A stretch of 43,937 nucleotides of DNA, from assembly GCA_965662265.1 (NCBI GenBank), contig CBFIGX010000012.1, positions 1 through 43,937 of the forward strand, in the 5' to 3' direction. Position numbers and translations under genes: made by a program. Numbering within the stretch: the first letter of the stretch is position 1; each line of letters begins with the position of its first letter. This document shows positions 18,657 to 27,179 of the stretch, piece after piece. The notes under the pieces were generated by a model. The model did not search any database, was not told the origin of the DNA, and worked only from the letters and a program-made list of their open reading frames with translations. The stretch is from CBFIGX01 sp965662265 (GTDB lineage: Bacteria; Bacteroidota; Bacteroidia; Flavobacteriales; UBA7430).

Positions 18657-18682
18657 TTTGTTAATGTATTATTATTAACAAA
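18657..18682. promoter_or_regulatory. Inverted repeat just upstream of the sigma-54 promoter
   Basis: TTTGTTAAT (18657-18665) and ATTAACAAA (18674-18682) form perfect 9-bp arms around an 8-bp spacer. There is no T tract, so it is a poor terminator. It ends 2 bp before the -24 box and could be an operator, or a weak transcript end for the upstream operon. Confidence 0.5.
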
Positions 18683-18684
18683 TA

Positions 18685-18701
18685 TTGGCACAAGACTTGC
18701 T
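18685..18701 (+). promoter_or_regulatory. Sigma-54 (RpoN) -24/-12 promoter
   Basis: TTGGCAC (18685-18691), five bases, TTGCT (18697-18701). The GG and GC pairs are 12 bp apart, exactly as sigma-54 requires. The RNA would start near 18712, about 24 nt before the Kazal-protein ATG. Transcription would then need an enhancer-binding ATPase, not seen in this window. Confidence 0.75.
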
Positions 18702-18735
18702 AATAGTAGATTCACGAAAAGACAAAACTATTCTT

Positions 18736-19842
18736 ATGAAAAAATCTACTTTGTTAATAGCTATACTGTTTTCTCAGTTTGCATTTGCACAATGGGGGGA
18801 TGGCACTAATCAGGATCCATTTGACGGCTTATTCCCTTATGGGAATGATTCAGTTATTTTAGTAAATGATTCTACAATTATTATGGGTTCTGATACAATA
18901 ACCATTAATGTAGATGTTGATTTGCCTAACGACTGTCAGTGTACAATGGATTATAACCCTGTTTGTGGTTCGGATGGAATAACTTACCCTAATCCATGTT
19001 TAGCAGAATGTATGGATGTTGATTATATCTATGGTTCTTGTGATGACAACTGGTCATGGGATGAAGACACGATGAGCTGGGACGACGAATGGCCTATGGA
19101 TGATTCTATGGATGTAGATAACCCATGGGATAGCGAAGACTTTATCATAACAATTGAATGTAATAACGGAGAGAGTTTTGATGTTGATATTTTTAATGTC
19201 ATCGAAAGTGAAATTGAAGAAATGGTTGCATTGATTTGTGGGGAAGAAGGACTATCTGAAGATTGGGACGACTGGTCATGGGATGAAGACACGATGAACT
19301 GGGACGACGAATGGCCTTGGGATGAGAGTGAAGACACAATTTGGGGTGGTTATGGCGATAACGATTTTCCAGGGTTTGGAGATGCGTATGATAATATCCA
19401 ATTTGGAGATGATGAAGTGATGTTGGTCATTGAGTATACTGATGTTGCTTTATCTATTTTTGATCAGTTTGGTATCGAATACTATGCTACAGAACTTGAT
19501 GGTTACTTAATGTTTGGTCCATTTAGTATGGAAAGCTTTTATACGATTTTAATTGATGGAACAAATATTGAAGAGATTGGTCTTGGTTGGGGTTTATTAC
19601 GCCCATCTGGTGAAATGGTTTCAGAAGGTCTCATTTCTTCTGCTGAAGGTACTGTCGCCGATATGTTTAGCTTAAATTCTGTATTGTCTGTTGATGATGT
19701 TAGTGAAGCATTAGAGGTGTTTGATGTGAAGTATTATGATATAACAGGTAGAGAGATTTTTAGTCCTAATAATGGTGTGTATATACAAGTAAATTATACC
19801 AACAAAGGTATGATGAACGAAAAGGTGTATATTAAGAAGTAA
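18736..19842 (+). CDS. Secreted Kazal-domain protein with W/D-rich motifs and short T9SS-type tail
   Basis: I chose the ATG at 18736 because it gives a clean signal peptide (MKKSTLLIAILFSQFAFA-Q) and lies after the sigma-54 promoter; the upstream in-frame TTG at 18685 lies in that promoter. The product has 368 residues. Residues 67-102 form a Kazal-type serine-protease-inhibitor fold (CQC, NPVCGSDGITYPNPC, CMD, GSC) with six Cys. Two copies of an acidic, Trp-rich motif (WSWDEDTM then WDDEWP) lie at about 106 and 180; the segment between them and the part after are highly acidic. The end (YYDITGREIFSP, NNGVYIQV, basic KVYIKK) matches other short T9SS-type tails here. It is probably a surface or released protein that could block proteases, but inhibitor activity is inferred from the fold alone. 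Confidence 0.87.
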   Translation: MKKSTLLIAILFSQFAFAQWGDGTNQDPFDGLFPYGNDSVILVNDSTIIMGSDTITINVDVDLPNDCQCTMDYNPVCGSDGITYPNPCLAECMDVDYIYGSCDDNWSWDEDTMSWDDEWPMDDSMDVDNPWDSEDFIITIECNNGESFDVDIFNVIESEIEEMVALICGEEGLSEDWDDWSWDEDTMNWDDEWPWDESEDTIWGGYGDNDFPGFGDAYDNIQFGDDEVMLVIEYTDVALSIFDQFGIEYYATELDGYLMFGPFSMESFYTILIDGTNIEEIGLGWGLLRPSGEMVSEGLISSAEGTVADMFSLNSVLSVDDVSEALEVFDVKYYDITGREIFSPNNGVYIQVNYTNKGMMNEKVYIKK

Positions 19843-19862
19843 TTCCAATGTACTATTGAATA

Positions 19863-19892
19863 TAAAAAAGGCTCCCATCGGGAGCCTTTTTT
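19863..19892. terminator. Bidirectional terminator between convergent genes
   Basis: GGCTCCC (19870-19876) and GGGAGCC (19880-19886) pair around a 3-nt loop, flanked by six A on the left and six T on the right. It serves the Kazal gene and the M1 peptidase gene coming from the other side. Confidence 0.92.
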
Positions 19893-19926
19893 GTGATTTA
19901 TCAATAACGTTAAATATCTAAAATAT

Positions 19927-21816
19927 TTAGAGCTTATTAAGTTTTTGGACTTTACTTTTTTTCTTAGTAATAATGTCCACCTTCATGTTGTGTTTATCCC
20001 AATTCCATTTTTCAGGAACTACAAGCTTGTCATTAAGTGGCTCTATATCTGCAACATGTCCTGTAGTGTGTAGTTCAATAGATTTTATTTCTGTTGGTGG
20101 GTGAGGAATATTTAATCCATAAGAAGGGTTTGTCCATGCCCAATCTTTTAAAATGTTAGTGCTAGAGTTCACTTTTTTTACTCCTCTCATTAATACAGTG
20201 GGAATGTAATATCTATATTTTATTCCAGATTTTAAATTAACATCAAATTCTAATGGCATTGGCATTTCACCTTTGGTAAGAATCAGTAGACTTTGATTGT
20301 CATCTTTTATTAATTCTTTAATGGCATAGTCAATTGTTTTTGTGCTGTTCATAAATAATTCAAAATACCAATCTAATTCCAGACCACTTTCTTTTTCTAC
20401 GATTCGTTTGAAGTCACTTGCTGTAGGATGTTTATAACTCCATTCGTTAAAGTATCTTCTTAGTGATGATTCAACAATATCTTCACCCACGATGTGGCTT
20501 AGTTGGTCAAGAATAACCACTCCTTTTGAGTATGATGCAACACCGTAAGCCCAGTTTGTATTGTAATGATCTGCATGAGTGCATAATGGCTCTTCGTAAT
20601 CACTTGTAGCAATTCTTTTGTAACTTTTATAAGATCCGTTATGGGCCCAAATAAAATCTTCCGGAAATAATTCCATTTCTATTCGATTTGAAGCGTATGA
20701 AGTAAATCCTTCATCCATCCATGGATATAAAGCTTCATTAGTTGCCAGTAATCCTTGATACCAACTATGCATAGCTTCGTGGACGGATACGCCGACGAGA
20801 CTTTTTAGACTTCTATGGCCAGTAATAAGTGTGGCCATAGGATATTCCATACCTCCATCTCCACCTTGGATAATAGCATAATGAGGATATGGGTATTCTC
20901 CAAAGTGTTTATTGGCATAATCGAATGTTTTTATCATATAATCACCAAGCTTTTCCCATTCCTTGGTTTTTTCACCTTTTTGATAGAATAAATGGATATC
21001 TGGACCATTTGTGTTTATAAACCGTTCGTGAGTATAGTCTGGATCTGCTGCCCACACAAAGTCGTGTACATTGTCAGCCTTAAAATGCCATGTAAGTTTA
21101 TCGCTTTTTATTTTTACTTCTTTGTTAGTATAACCATGACCTATCTCATTAGGGTTTTGGAGAATACCTGTTGCTGCTATTGTATAGTTTGAGTCCATTT
21201 CTATTTTAACATCAAAAGACCCCCAAATACCATGAAATTCGCGTCCAACATACGGGTTGCTATGCCAACCTTCTTTATCGTATTCACACATTTTAGGATA
21301 CCATTGCGACATTGAGTAGTCAATCCCTTCCTTATTCATTCGACCACATCGACGAATTTGAATAGGTACTTGGGTGCTAAACTCCATATTAAATATTGTG
21401 GTGTCGCCAGGGAAAATGGCCTCATTGAGTGTAACATCTAATATGCTTCCGTCATGAACAAAGTTTGTAGATTTATCATTTTGCTTCAGACTTGTTATGG
21501 TTTGTATTCCCATTTCGCTTTTAGATAGTTTAGCTATTCTGTCGCCCACTCTCCGGTCTGGATCCATAATAGTTCTTGATCTAATATCCATCATGCTACC
21601 TGGTTGAAATGCATTAAAGTAGAGATGATAGAACACTTTGCTTAAAGTGTCTGGAGAGTGATTTATGAAGACTAATTTTTGTGTCCCTTCAAATTGATGC
21701 TTGTCTGTATCAAATTTAATATCCATTTGATAATGAGCTTCTTGTTGCCAATAACACTGTGCTTGGCTTGATTGTATAAAAAGCCACAAAAGAAGAATAG
21801 AAAAAATACTTTTCAT
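19927..21816 (-). CDS. Secreted M1-family metallopeptidase (aminopeptidase N-like)
   Basis: A zinc aminopeptidase that removes residues from peptide N termini. It has 629 residues, including a signal peptide (ending SSQA-Q), so it acts in the periplasm or outside. The active site is clear: GGMEYP replaces the usual GAMEN substrate loop, then the zinc motif HEAMH near residue 346, then the third ligand Glu in DEGFTSY about 20 residues on. A catalytic Tyr region (WAYGVASYSKGVVIL) follows. The C-terminal domain is short, so this is the compact Bacteroidota form rather than a full aminopeptidase N. No sorting tail is seen (it ends KKKSKVQKLNKL). It converges with the Kazal gene and diverges from the WYL regulator with a 59-bp gap. 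Confidence 0.93.
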   Translation of the reverse strand: MKSIFSILLLWLFIQSSQAQCYWQQEAHYQMDIKFDTDKHQFEGTQKLVFINHSPDTLSKVFYHLYFNAFQPGSMMDIRSRTIMDPDRRVGDRIAKLSKSEMGIQTITSLKQNDKSTNFVHDGSILDVTLNEAIFPGDTTIFNMEFSTQVPIQIRRCGRMNKEGIDYSMSQWYPKMCEYDKEGWHSNPYVGREFHGIWGSFDVKIEMDSNYTIAATGILQNPNEIGHGYTNKEVKIKSDKLTWHFKADNVHDFVWAADPDYTHERFINTNGPDIHLFYQKGEKTKEWEKLGDYMIKTFDYANKHFGEYPYPHYAIIQGGDGGMEYPMATLITGHRSLKSLVGVSVHEAMHSWYQGLLATNEALYPWMDEGFTSYASNRIEMELFPEDFIWAHNGSYKSYKRIATSDYEEPLCTHADHYNTNWAYGVASYSKGVVILDQLSHIVGEDIVESSLRRYFNEWSYKHPTASDFKRIVEKESGLELDWYFELFMNSTKTIDYAIKELIKDDNQSLLILTKGEMPMPLEFDVNLKSGIKYRYYIPTVLMRGVKKVNSSTNILKDWAWTNPSYGLNIPHPPTEIKSIELHTTGHVADIEPLNDKLVVPEKWNWDKHNMKVDIITKKKSKVQKLNKL

Positions 21817-21875
21817 CCGGAATGTTTTAATTAATTTCAGCGTAAATCTACAAACTATATTTATCTTCTAATAAA

Positions 21876-22772
21876 ATGTCTGAACAAAGAAAGATATTAA
21901 GAGTCTTTAAACTCATAAGCCTCCTAAAAGCAGTACGAAGAAGAACACCAAAAGAACTTGCTCAAATTCTTGAAATCTCAAGTCGGACTGTTTATCGATA
22001 TTTCATTTTACTTGAAGAGTTAGGTTTTATTATTGATATTGATATTAATGGCGCATATTTTATTCCAACAGACGAAGGTGATGAGTATACATTTACATTT
22101 AATGCCGAAGAATCCGTATTAATCAAACAATCTATAAAAGGCATATCTGCAAATCACAATCTTTCTGAAAATATTCTTAAAAAGTTACATATGATGAGCG
22201 AGCAAGCGCAAATAGGAGAGAATATTGTGAATGCTAGTAACGGTTTGAAAATTGAAAAATTATCTAAGGCCATTCAGCAAAAAGAGCAAGTACGGTTATT
22301 AAATTATTCATCGCTTAATTCTAATACAGATTCTACTCGGTTATTCGAGCCCATTACCTTTACAACAAATTATACGGGTGTTATTGGCGTAGATGTTCAT
22401 AATGCTCCAAACGAGGCTAGAATATTTAATATTAATAGAATTACCCAAGTAGAACTGCTTGGCAATTCACAAACTTTTGCCGATCATATTGATGTAAATC
22501 CAATTGACGTTTTTGGTTTCAAAGGCGATGTGTTACATGACGTACATATAGTGTTAAAACGAAAAGCATATGCTCAGCTTATTCAATTTTATCCGGAAAC
22601 TAAGCGCATGGTAAAAGGGAAAAAAAACACGTATCACTTTCATTCAAAAGTATATTTTTCAGAGTATCTGTTTAGATTTCTCTTGTCGTTTCCTGACGAA
22701 GTTACTATTGTTACACCTAAAATTTTACATTCCAAATTACAAGATTTTAAAGTTGAAGTTTTAAATATGTGA
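21876..22772 (+). CDS. WYL-domain transcriptional regulator
   Basis: The 298-residue protein has an N-terminal helix-turn-helix (RRTPKELAQILEISSRTVYR, residues about 22-41) followed by a short wing. A WYL domain in the second half (QVRLLNYSSLNSNTDSTRLF, then PITFTTNYTGVIGVD, then RIFNINRITQVELL) and the WCX extension complete it. WYL proteins sense nucleic acids, nucleotides or other small ligands and act as repressors or activators. The letters WYL are replaced by LNY here, which is common. Its stop codon lies inside a perfect inverted repeat, and a second one covers the start of the next gene. That points to control of the following small gene, and perhaps of itself. It is divergent from the M1 peptidase. 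Confidence 0.88.
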   Translation: MSEQRKILRVFKLISLLKAVRRRTPKELAQILEISSRTVYRYFILLEELGFIIDIDINGAYFIPTDEGDEYTFTFNAEESVLIKQSIKGISANHNLSENILKKLHMMSEQAQIGENIVNASNGLKIEKLSKAIQQKEQVRLLNYSSLNSNTDSTRLFEPITFTTNYTGVIGVDVHNAPNEARIFNINRITQVELLGNSQTFADHIDVNPIDVFGFKGDVLHDVHIVLKRKAYAQLIQFYPETKRMVKGKKNTYHFHSKVYFSEYLFRFLLSFPDEVTIVTPKILHSKLQDFKVEVLNM

Positions 22773-22786
22773 CACTAATTGTCACA
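22768..22786. promoter_or_regulatory. Inverted repeat 1 (candidate WYL operator)
   Basis: TGTGACA (22768-22774), CTAAT, TGTCACA (22780-22786): a perfect 7-bp arm palindrome overlapping the stop codon of the WYL regulator gene. It shares the TGTCA half-site with the second inverted repeat 12 bp downstream. Confidence 0.6.
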
Positions 22787-22798
22787 GGTAACTGCCAT

Positions 22799-22837
22799 AT
22801 TTGTCATAGAAATAAAAAAACATATACTATGACAAAT
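22799..22837. promoter_or_regulatory. Inverted repeat 2 over the start of the small gene
   Basis: ATTTGTCATAG (22799-22809) and CTATGACAAAT (22827-22837) are perfect 11-bp arms with a 17-bp AT-rich spacer. The right arm contains the ATG at 22829. A bound protein or an RNA hairpin here would block transcription start or translation. Confidence 0.65.
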
Positions 22838-23218
22838 TCTTTAGCACAACAGTTAAGCACAAATCAATATTTGCCGTTTGGGTATAAACTCTCTCAGAAA
22901 AATGACCATATTGGTGTGCAAAATACAAATACTCTAGAGCAGCTTATGGATGGTGAATTAACTAGAGAATTTTATTTTCAAACAAGACCTTTCGGTACTA
23001 TATATATTTCGGTGGTAACTAAACTTCATATTTCAGATCAAACTTGGAATACTTTTTTAGGCACATTTTCACAAGATAAGGATGTAGAGTTATTTGTAAA
23101 TAAAATGCTTACCAAACAAGATGATAAAGATTTAGTAGGTTTAATTGGAAATAATTTAACTAGATACCCTGAAGTTGTTGGATTGGTAATTATGGGTGAT
23201 AGAATTTACAATGGTTGA
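22829..23218 (+). CDS. Small protein of unknown function downstream of WYL regulator
   Basis: I do not recognise this 129-residue protein. I chose the ATG at 22829 over the GTG at 22769 because the first 20 codons of the longer frame lie across the two inverted repeats and begin inside the regulator's stop codon. It begins MTNSLAQQL and has no signal peptide or membrane segment. It looks like a compact soluble alpha/beta protein, with YFQTRPFGTIYISVVTK in the middle and VVGLVIMGDRIYNG at the end. The WYL gene directly upstream and the operator-like repeats suggest it is the regulator's target. It converges on the DPP-IV gene with a 36-bp gap and no obvious terminator. Confidence 0.7.
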   Translation: MTNSLAQQLSTNQYLPFGYKLSQKNDHIGVQNTNTLEQLMDGELTREFYFQTRPFGTIYISVVTKLHISDQTWNTFLGTFSQDKDVELFVNKMLTKQDDKDLVGLIGNNLTRYPEVVGLVIMGDRIYNG

Positions 23219-23254
23219 TATTTTCAAAAAATGTATCGTCTCATTATCAGGTAA

Positions 23255-25372
23255 CTATCTGTTGTGATCCAATATATAGTCGATTACTTTTTCAATTAGA
23301 TGAATCCTATCTTTTCCTCTCACATTATGAGCATGTCCTGGATATGGAAAGTAATCAAGTTGAATGCCTTCTTCAACACATTTTTCGACAAACGCAAGAG
23401 AGTGTTGCCATACTACAACATCGTCATCAGTACCATGAATCATTAGTAAATCACCCTTAAGATTTTTGGCTTTATTTAACAGGCTGGTGTTTTCGTAACC
23501 TTCAGGATTTGTTTGAGGGCTGTCCATATATCTTTCGGTATACATAACCTCGTAGTATTTCCAGTCAATTACTGGGCCGCCAGCAACACCACAGGAAAAT
23601 ACTTCAGGATAGCTACACATAAGGTTGGTGGTCATAAATCCACCATAACTCCATCCATGTAAAGCAATTCTGTCCGTTTCAATATAGTCAAGTGATTTCA
23701 AATATTCAACTCCTGTGATTTGATCAATCATTTCAACATCACCCAGGTTTTTGAATAAGGATTGTTCGAATTCTCTTCCTCTGTTTTCTGATCCACGTCC
23801 ATCTAAAGTAAATATAATATAATCATGTTCATTAGCCATATAATGCATCCATAATGGAGCAGCACCAAGGCTTGTATTATAAATAAGTTGAACGCCAGGC
23901 CCATTGTATACATATACCAGTACTGGATATTTCTTTGTGGGATCAAAATCTATTGGCTTAATGATTCTACAATTTAAATCTGTGCCATCTTCCGCACTTA
24001 GAGAAAATAACTCAGTTTGAGCAAGTTCAGTATTTTGGTATGGATTTTTTGATTGCAAAAGTTGTTTTATATGCCGACCTGTTCTGTCCATTAGATCAAT
24101 AGTTCCTGGATTGTTTAAGCTATTATAGGAATCAATTAAAAACCGCCCATTATAACTAGCTTTAACTCTATGTATCCCTGGCTGTTTTGATATCATTGAA
24201 GAGCGTGGGGCTTTAATAGTACTTCTGTATATGTGAGTTTCTAAAGCATTTTTGTGTGTTCCAGTTACGAGAATAGAATTGCCATCGAAAGCAACAAAGT
24301 CTTTAACAACCCAATCACCTTTAGTAACTTGATTTAGTAGTTTTCCCTCACTATTATATCTGTAGAAATGATCGTAACCATCTCTTTCAGATCGCCACAA
24401 AAATTCATTGTTATTGCCTTCGACAAAGATCATTGGGTGAAGTGGCTGTATATAATTTTCGTGATTTTCTTCGAATAGTGTTTTGATCAATTCACCTGTT
24501 TCTACACTGTATTTATTGAGCTTCAAATTATTTTGATCTCTATTTAAGATAGCAATGTATATGAACTTGTCATTTGGTCCCCAAGTGATGTTCGTTAAAT
24601 ATTGTTCTTTAGGCTCACCTGTTTTTATGAAAATAGTTTTTTCTGTCCTTAAGTCATATACACCAAGAGTTACGTGATGACTTTTCATTCCTGCCATTGG
24701 ATATTTAATGATTTTTGATTCTGCTATTCTAGCGCTTGTATTCACCAAAGGATAATCAGTTACCATAGTTTCATCCTTCCTGTAAAAAGCTAATTTATCT
24801 CCTTTTGTAGACCAGAAAGTACCTTTTGAAATTCCAAATTCATATCGGTGAACTGCTTGACCGTTTATTATTTCAGGTTCTTCATCTGTGGTTACCTGAT
24901 GAGTTTGATGTGCAGTATTAATGAATAAATTATTATCGATAGTATATGCAATAGCATTAGCAGAGGCTGAATATTCCGCATGTTGTCCTTTATCATGATA
25001 ACTTACCATTTTTTGGACTGAATTATTGTTTATATCATATGTGTAGATATCTAGCTCTTTTTTAAACCTAAAGCTTGTATTATCTATCCATTTTAGACTA
25101 GGAAATCTTTTTAAACTGTCATCTTTAAATGAAGAGTTTAACTTGTCAAGTGTTAATTTTCTTTTTTCACCATCTAGGTTTTCAATGATGAGAATATTAT
25201 CTTCTACATAACTAAATTCATGTGTATTAGATAGCCATTGGAGTCCTGAAATCCTATCAGGAACGAATTTGGTCCATCTACCAAGAACAGCATCATCAAG
25301 ACTTAAGCTTTCTACTTGTGCTGAGGCCAACATACATATGCTAAGAGCCGTACTAAGAAACATTATTTTCAT
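23255..25372 (-). CDS. S9-family dipeptidyl-peptidase IV-like serine peptidase
   Basis: DPP-IV enzymes cut dipeptides, typically X-Pro or X-Ala, from peptide N termini. The 705-residue protein has a signal peptide (ending LASA-Q), an eight-bladed beta-propeller in the first 450 residues, and a C-terminal alpha/beta-hydrolase. The catalytic triad is visible: Ser in HGWSYGGFMT (near 574), Asp in HGTDDDVV (near 650) and His in YPGHAHN (near 682). The propeller includes RYEFGISKGTFWSTKGDKLA, carrying the Glu that normally binds the substrate N terminus. It would work in the periplasm with the other peptidases of this region. It is a single gene with its own -7 box (25398-25405). Confidence 0.94.
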   Translation of the reverse strand: MKIMFLSTALSICMLASAQVESLSLDDAVLGRWTKFVPDRISGLQWLSNTHEFSYVEDNILIIENLDGEKRKLTLDKLNSSFKDDSLKRFPSLKWIDNTSFRFKKELDIYTYDINNNSVQKMVSYHDKGQHAEYSASANAIAYTIDNNLFINTAHQTHQVTTDEEPEIINGQAVHRYEFGISKGTFWSTKGDKLAFYRKDETMVTDYPLVNTSARIAESKIIKYPMAGMKSHHVTLGVYDLRTEKTIFIKTGEPKEQYLTNITWGPNDKFIYIAILNRDQNNLKLNKYSVETGELIKTLFEENHENYIQPLHPMIFVEGNNNEFLWRSERDGYDHFYRYNSEGKLLNQVTKGDWVVKDFVAFDGNSILVTGTHKNALETHIYRSTIKAPRSSMISKQPGIHRVKASYNGRFLIDSYNSLNNPGTIDLMDRTGRHIKQLLQSKNPYQNTELAQTELFSLSAEDGTDLNCRIIKPIDFDPTKKYPVLVYVYNGPGVQLIYNTSLGAAPLWMHYMANEHDYIIFTLDGRGSENRGREFEQSLFKNLGDVEMIDQITGVEYLKSLDYIETDRIALHGWSYGGFMTTNLMCSYPEVFSCGVAGGPVIDWKYYEVMYTERYMDSPQTNPEGYENTSLLNKAKNLKGDLLMIHGTDDDVVVWQHSLAFVEKCVEEGIQLDYFPYPGHAHNVRGKDRIHLIEKVIDYILDHNR

Positions 25373-25397
25373 TTCTTCTGAATTTAAAATTGCTCAA

Positions 25398-25405
25398 CAA
25401 AGCTA
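25398..25405 (-). promoter_or_regulatory. -7 promoter box of DPP-IV gene
   Basis: On the minus strand it reads TAGCTTTG, a full TAnnTTTG match that puts the RNA start about 18 nt before the ATG. No clear -33 box. Confidence 0.45.
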
Positions 25406-25473
25406 AAAAGCTTTTTGTAAAATACTAAGAAGTTTACAAGTTCGTTTTGGATTAGATTAGTAATTTAGCCTTT

Positions 25474-26499
25474 ATGAAAAAGATAAAAGTATTATTATTA
25501 TTATGTACTCATGTTTGGATGACTGTAGCTCAAACCGGTGGCGATAATACTTATGAATTTTTAAATTTAGTTCCATCAGCAAGAACTGCCGCATTAGGGA
25601 ACGTATTGGTCAATGCGCTTGATGATGATGTCAATCTCGCCTTAATTTTACCCTCTCTGAATAATAAAAAAATGAACGGTCAGTTTTCCGTTAATTATAC
25701 ATCATATTATGATGGTATTAGTTATGGATCTTTTGTATTTGGACTTCCTCACAAGAAGTTTGAAAATATTCTTGTAGGAATGCACTACGTAAACTATGGT
25801 ACATTTATAAGAACTGATGAGTTTGGTTATCAATTGGGAAATTTTAGTTCTGGGGAGTATGCATTGCTAGTATCCACCGCTATTAGATATAATTCTAATA
25901 TTAGGATAGGGGCAACACTAAAAGGGGTGTATTCAAATTTCGAAACCTACAATTCTTACGGTCTATCGTCTGATATGTCCATCACTTATTCAAAAGAAAG
26001 AATGCACAGCTCAATTTTAATAAAAAATTTGGGATATCAATTAAAGAGCTTTTCTGGCTCTAAAGAGCCACTCCCAGTTGAGGTAATCATTGGTGTTACC
26101 AACAAGTTAGAACATGCACCCTTACGATGGTCTATTACTTGGTCTCATCTTGAAAAATGGGATTTAAGTTATCAAAATAAACAAGATGAATTGTATGACC
26201 CTTTTACTGGTGAAACAACTAGTGTAGGCACTACATTTAGAGATAAATTAGTATCTCACTTGCATGTGGGTGCTGAATTACTTTTTAGTAAGAATTTTAA
26301 TTTTAGATTAGGGTACAACTTTAAACGACGTCAAGAGCTAGCTTTAGATTTGTACAAACATGGCGTTGGGTTGTCGTGGGGTTTTGCAATGAAAGTAAAG
26401 AAAATTCATGTTAATTTTGCTCGCTTACCTTATCATGCTGTAGGTCCACTACATACTTTTTCGATCACATCTAACATTGGTAATTTTTGGAATAAATGA
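25474..26499 (+). CDS. porQ: Type IX secretion system protein PorQ
   Basis: PorQ is an outer-membrane beta-barrel accessory of the T9SS attachment complex, which anchors or releases cargo proteins at the surface. The 341-residue protein has a signal peptide (ending MTVA-Q) and the family opening GGDNTYEFLNLVPSARTAAL followed by LGNVLVNALDDDVNLALILP. Many alternating strand segments and repeated aromatic ends fit a barrel. The neighbour is cmk, overlapping by four bases (ATGA), an arrangement commonly seen in Bacteroidota. It is the only T9SS machinery gene in the window, but several cargo proteins lie around it. Confidence 0.92.
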   Translation: MKKIKVLLLLCTHVWMTVAQTGGDNTYEFLNLVPSARTAALGNVLVNALDDDVNLALILPSLNNKKMNGQFSVNYTSYYDGISYGSFVFGLPHKKFENILVGMHYVNYGTFIRTDEFGYQLGNFSSGEYALLVSTAIRYNSNIRIGATLKGVYSNFETYNSYGLSSDMSITYSKERMHSSILIKNLGYQLKSFSGSKEPLPVEVIIGVTNKLEHAPLRWSITWSHLEKWDLSYQNKQDELYDPFTGETTSVGTTFRDKLVSHLHVGAELLFSKNFNFRLGYNFKRRQELALDLYKHGVGLSWGFAMKVKKIHVNFARLPYHAVGPLHTFSITSNIGNFWNK

Positions 26500-27179
26500 A
26501 AAAAATTATAATTGCTATCGATGGGTATTCTTCTACTGGCAAAAGCACCTTAGCAAAAGCAATAGCAAAAGCAATGTCATTCACTTATATAGATTCTGGA
26601 GCAATGTATAGGGCAGTTACCTTATATGCGTTAAATAATGACATGATTATAAAGGGGGAGTTAGACAAAGGCCGACTATTAAATAAGTTGAATGAAATAA
26701 GCATATCCTTTCATTTAAATGCATCATTAGATTCTGAGGTAGTACTTAATAATATTGTTGTTGAAAATAAGATTAGAGGAATGGAAGTTTCTAGTTGGGT
26801 CAGCATCATTAGTGCAATACCCGAAGTACGAGAAATGCTGGTTAAGCAACAACAATTAATGGGTTTAGGTAAAGGTGTTGTTATGGATGGAAGAGATATT
26901 GGTTCTGTTGTATTTCCTGATGCAGAGTTGAAAATATTCATGACAGCTAGTCCTGAAGTGAGAGCTAAACGAAGATTTGATGAGTTGAGGCGAAATGGGG
27001 AGGAAGTATCTTATGATGCGGTACTCGAGAATATTACCGAACGAGACCTTAGAGACACACAGAGAGAGATAGCTCCATTAATAAAAACACCAGAGGCCAT
27101 ATTATTAGATAATTCCACCATGACTCTCCATGAACAATTTGAATGGTTGGTTGCTAAAGTAGATGATTTAAGGACCTAG
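26496..27179 (+). CDS. cmk: Cytidylate kinase
   Basis: It phosphorylates CMP or dCMP with ATP, a step in pyrimidine nucleotide recycling, in the cytoplasm. The 227-residue protein has the P-loop AIDGYSSTGKSTLAKAIA at its start, YIDSGAMYRAVTLYALNN, the CMP-binding GRDIGSVVFPDAELKIFMTA, and the lid Arg segment RAKRRFDELRRNG. The length fits the family. Its ATG overlaps the porQ stop, so the two are translated together. Its last 12 bases overlap the end of the convergent thioredoxin-fold gene. Confidence 0.96.
   Translation: MKKIIIAIDGYSSTGKSTLAKAIAKAMSFTYIDSGAMYRAVTLYALNNDMIIKGELDKGRLLNKLNEISISFHLNASLDSEVVLNNIVVENKIRGMEVSSWVSIISAIPEVREMLVKQQQLMGLGKGVVMDGRDIGSVVFPDAELKIFMTASPEVRAKRRFDELRRNGEEVSYDAVLENITERDLRDTQREIAPLIKTPEAILLDNSTMTLHEQFEWLVAKVDDLRT

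Noticed and set aside
22769..22828. Longer N terminus (GTG start) for the small WYL-linked protein
   Set aside because: It starts inside the regulator's stop codon and lies across two palindromes; the ATG at 22829 is the better start, though the GTG cannot be fully excluded.
23215..23460. 81-residue plus-strand frame after the small WYL-linked gene
   Set aside because: Almost all of it is antisense to the C-terminal coding region of the DPP-IV gene.
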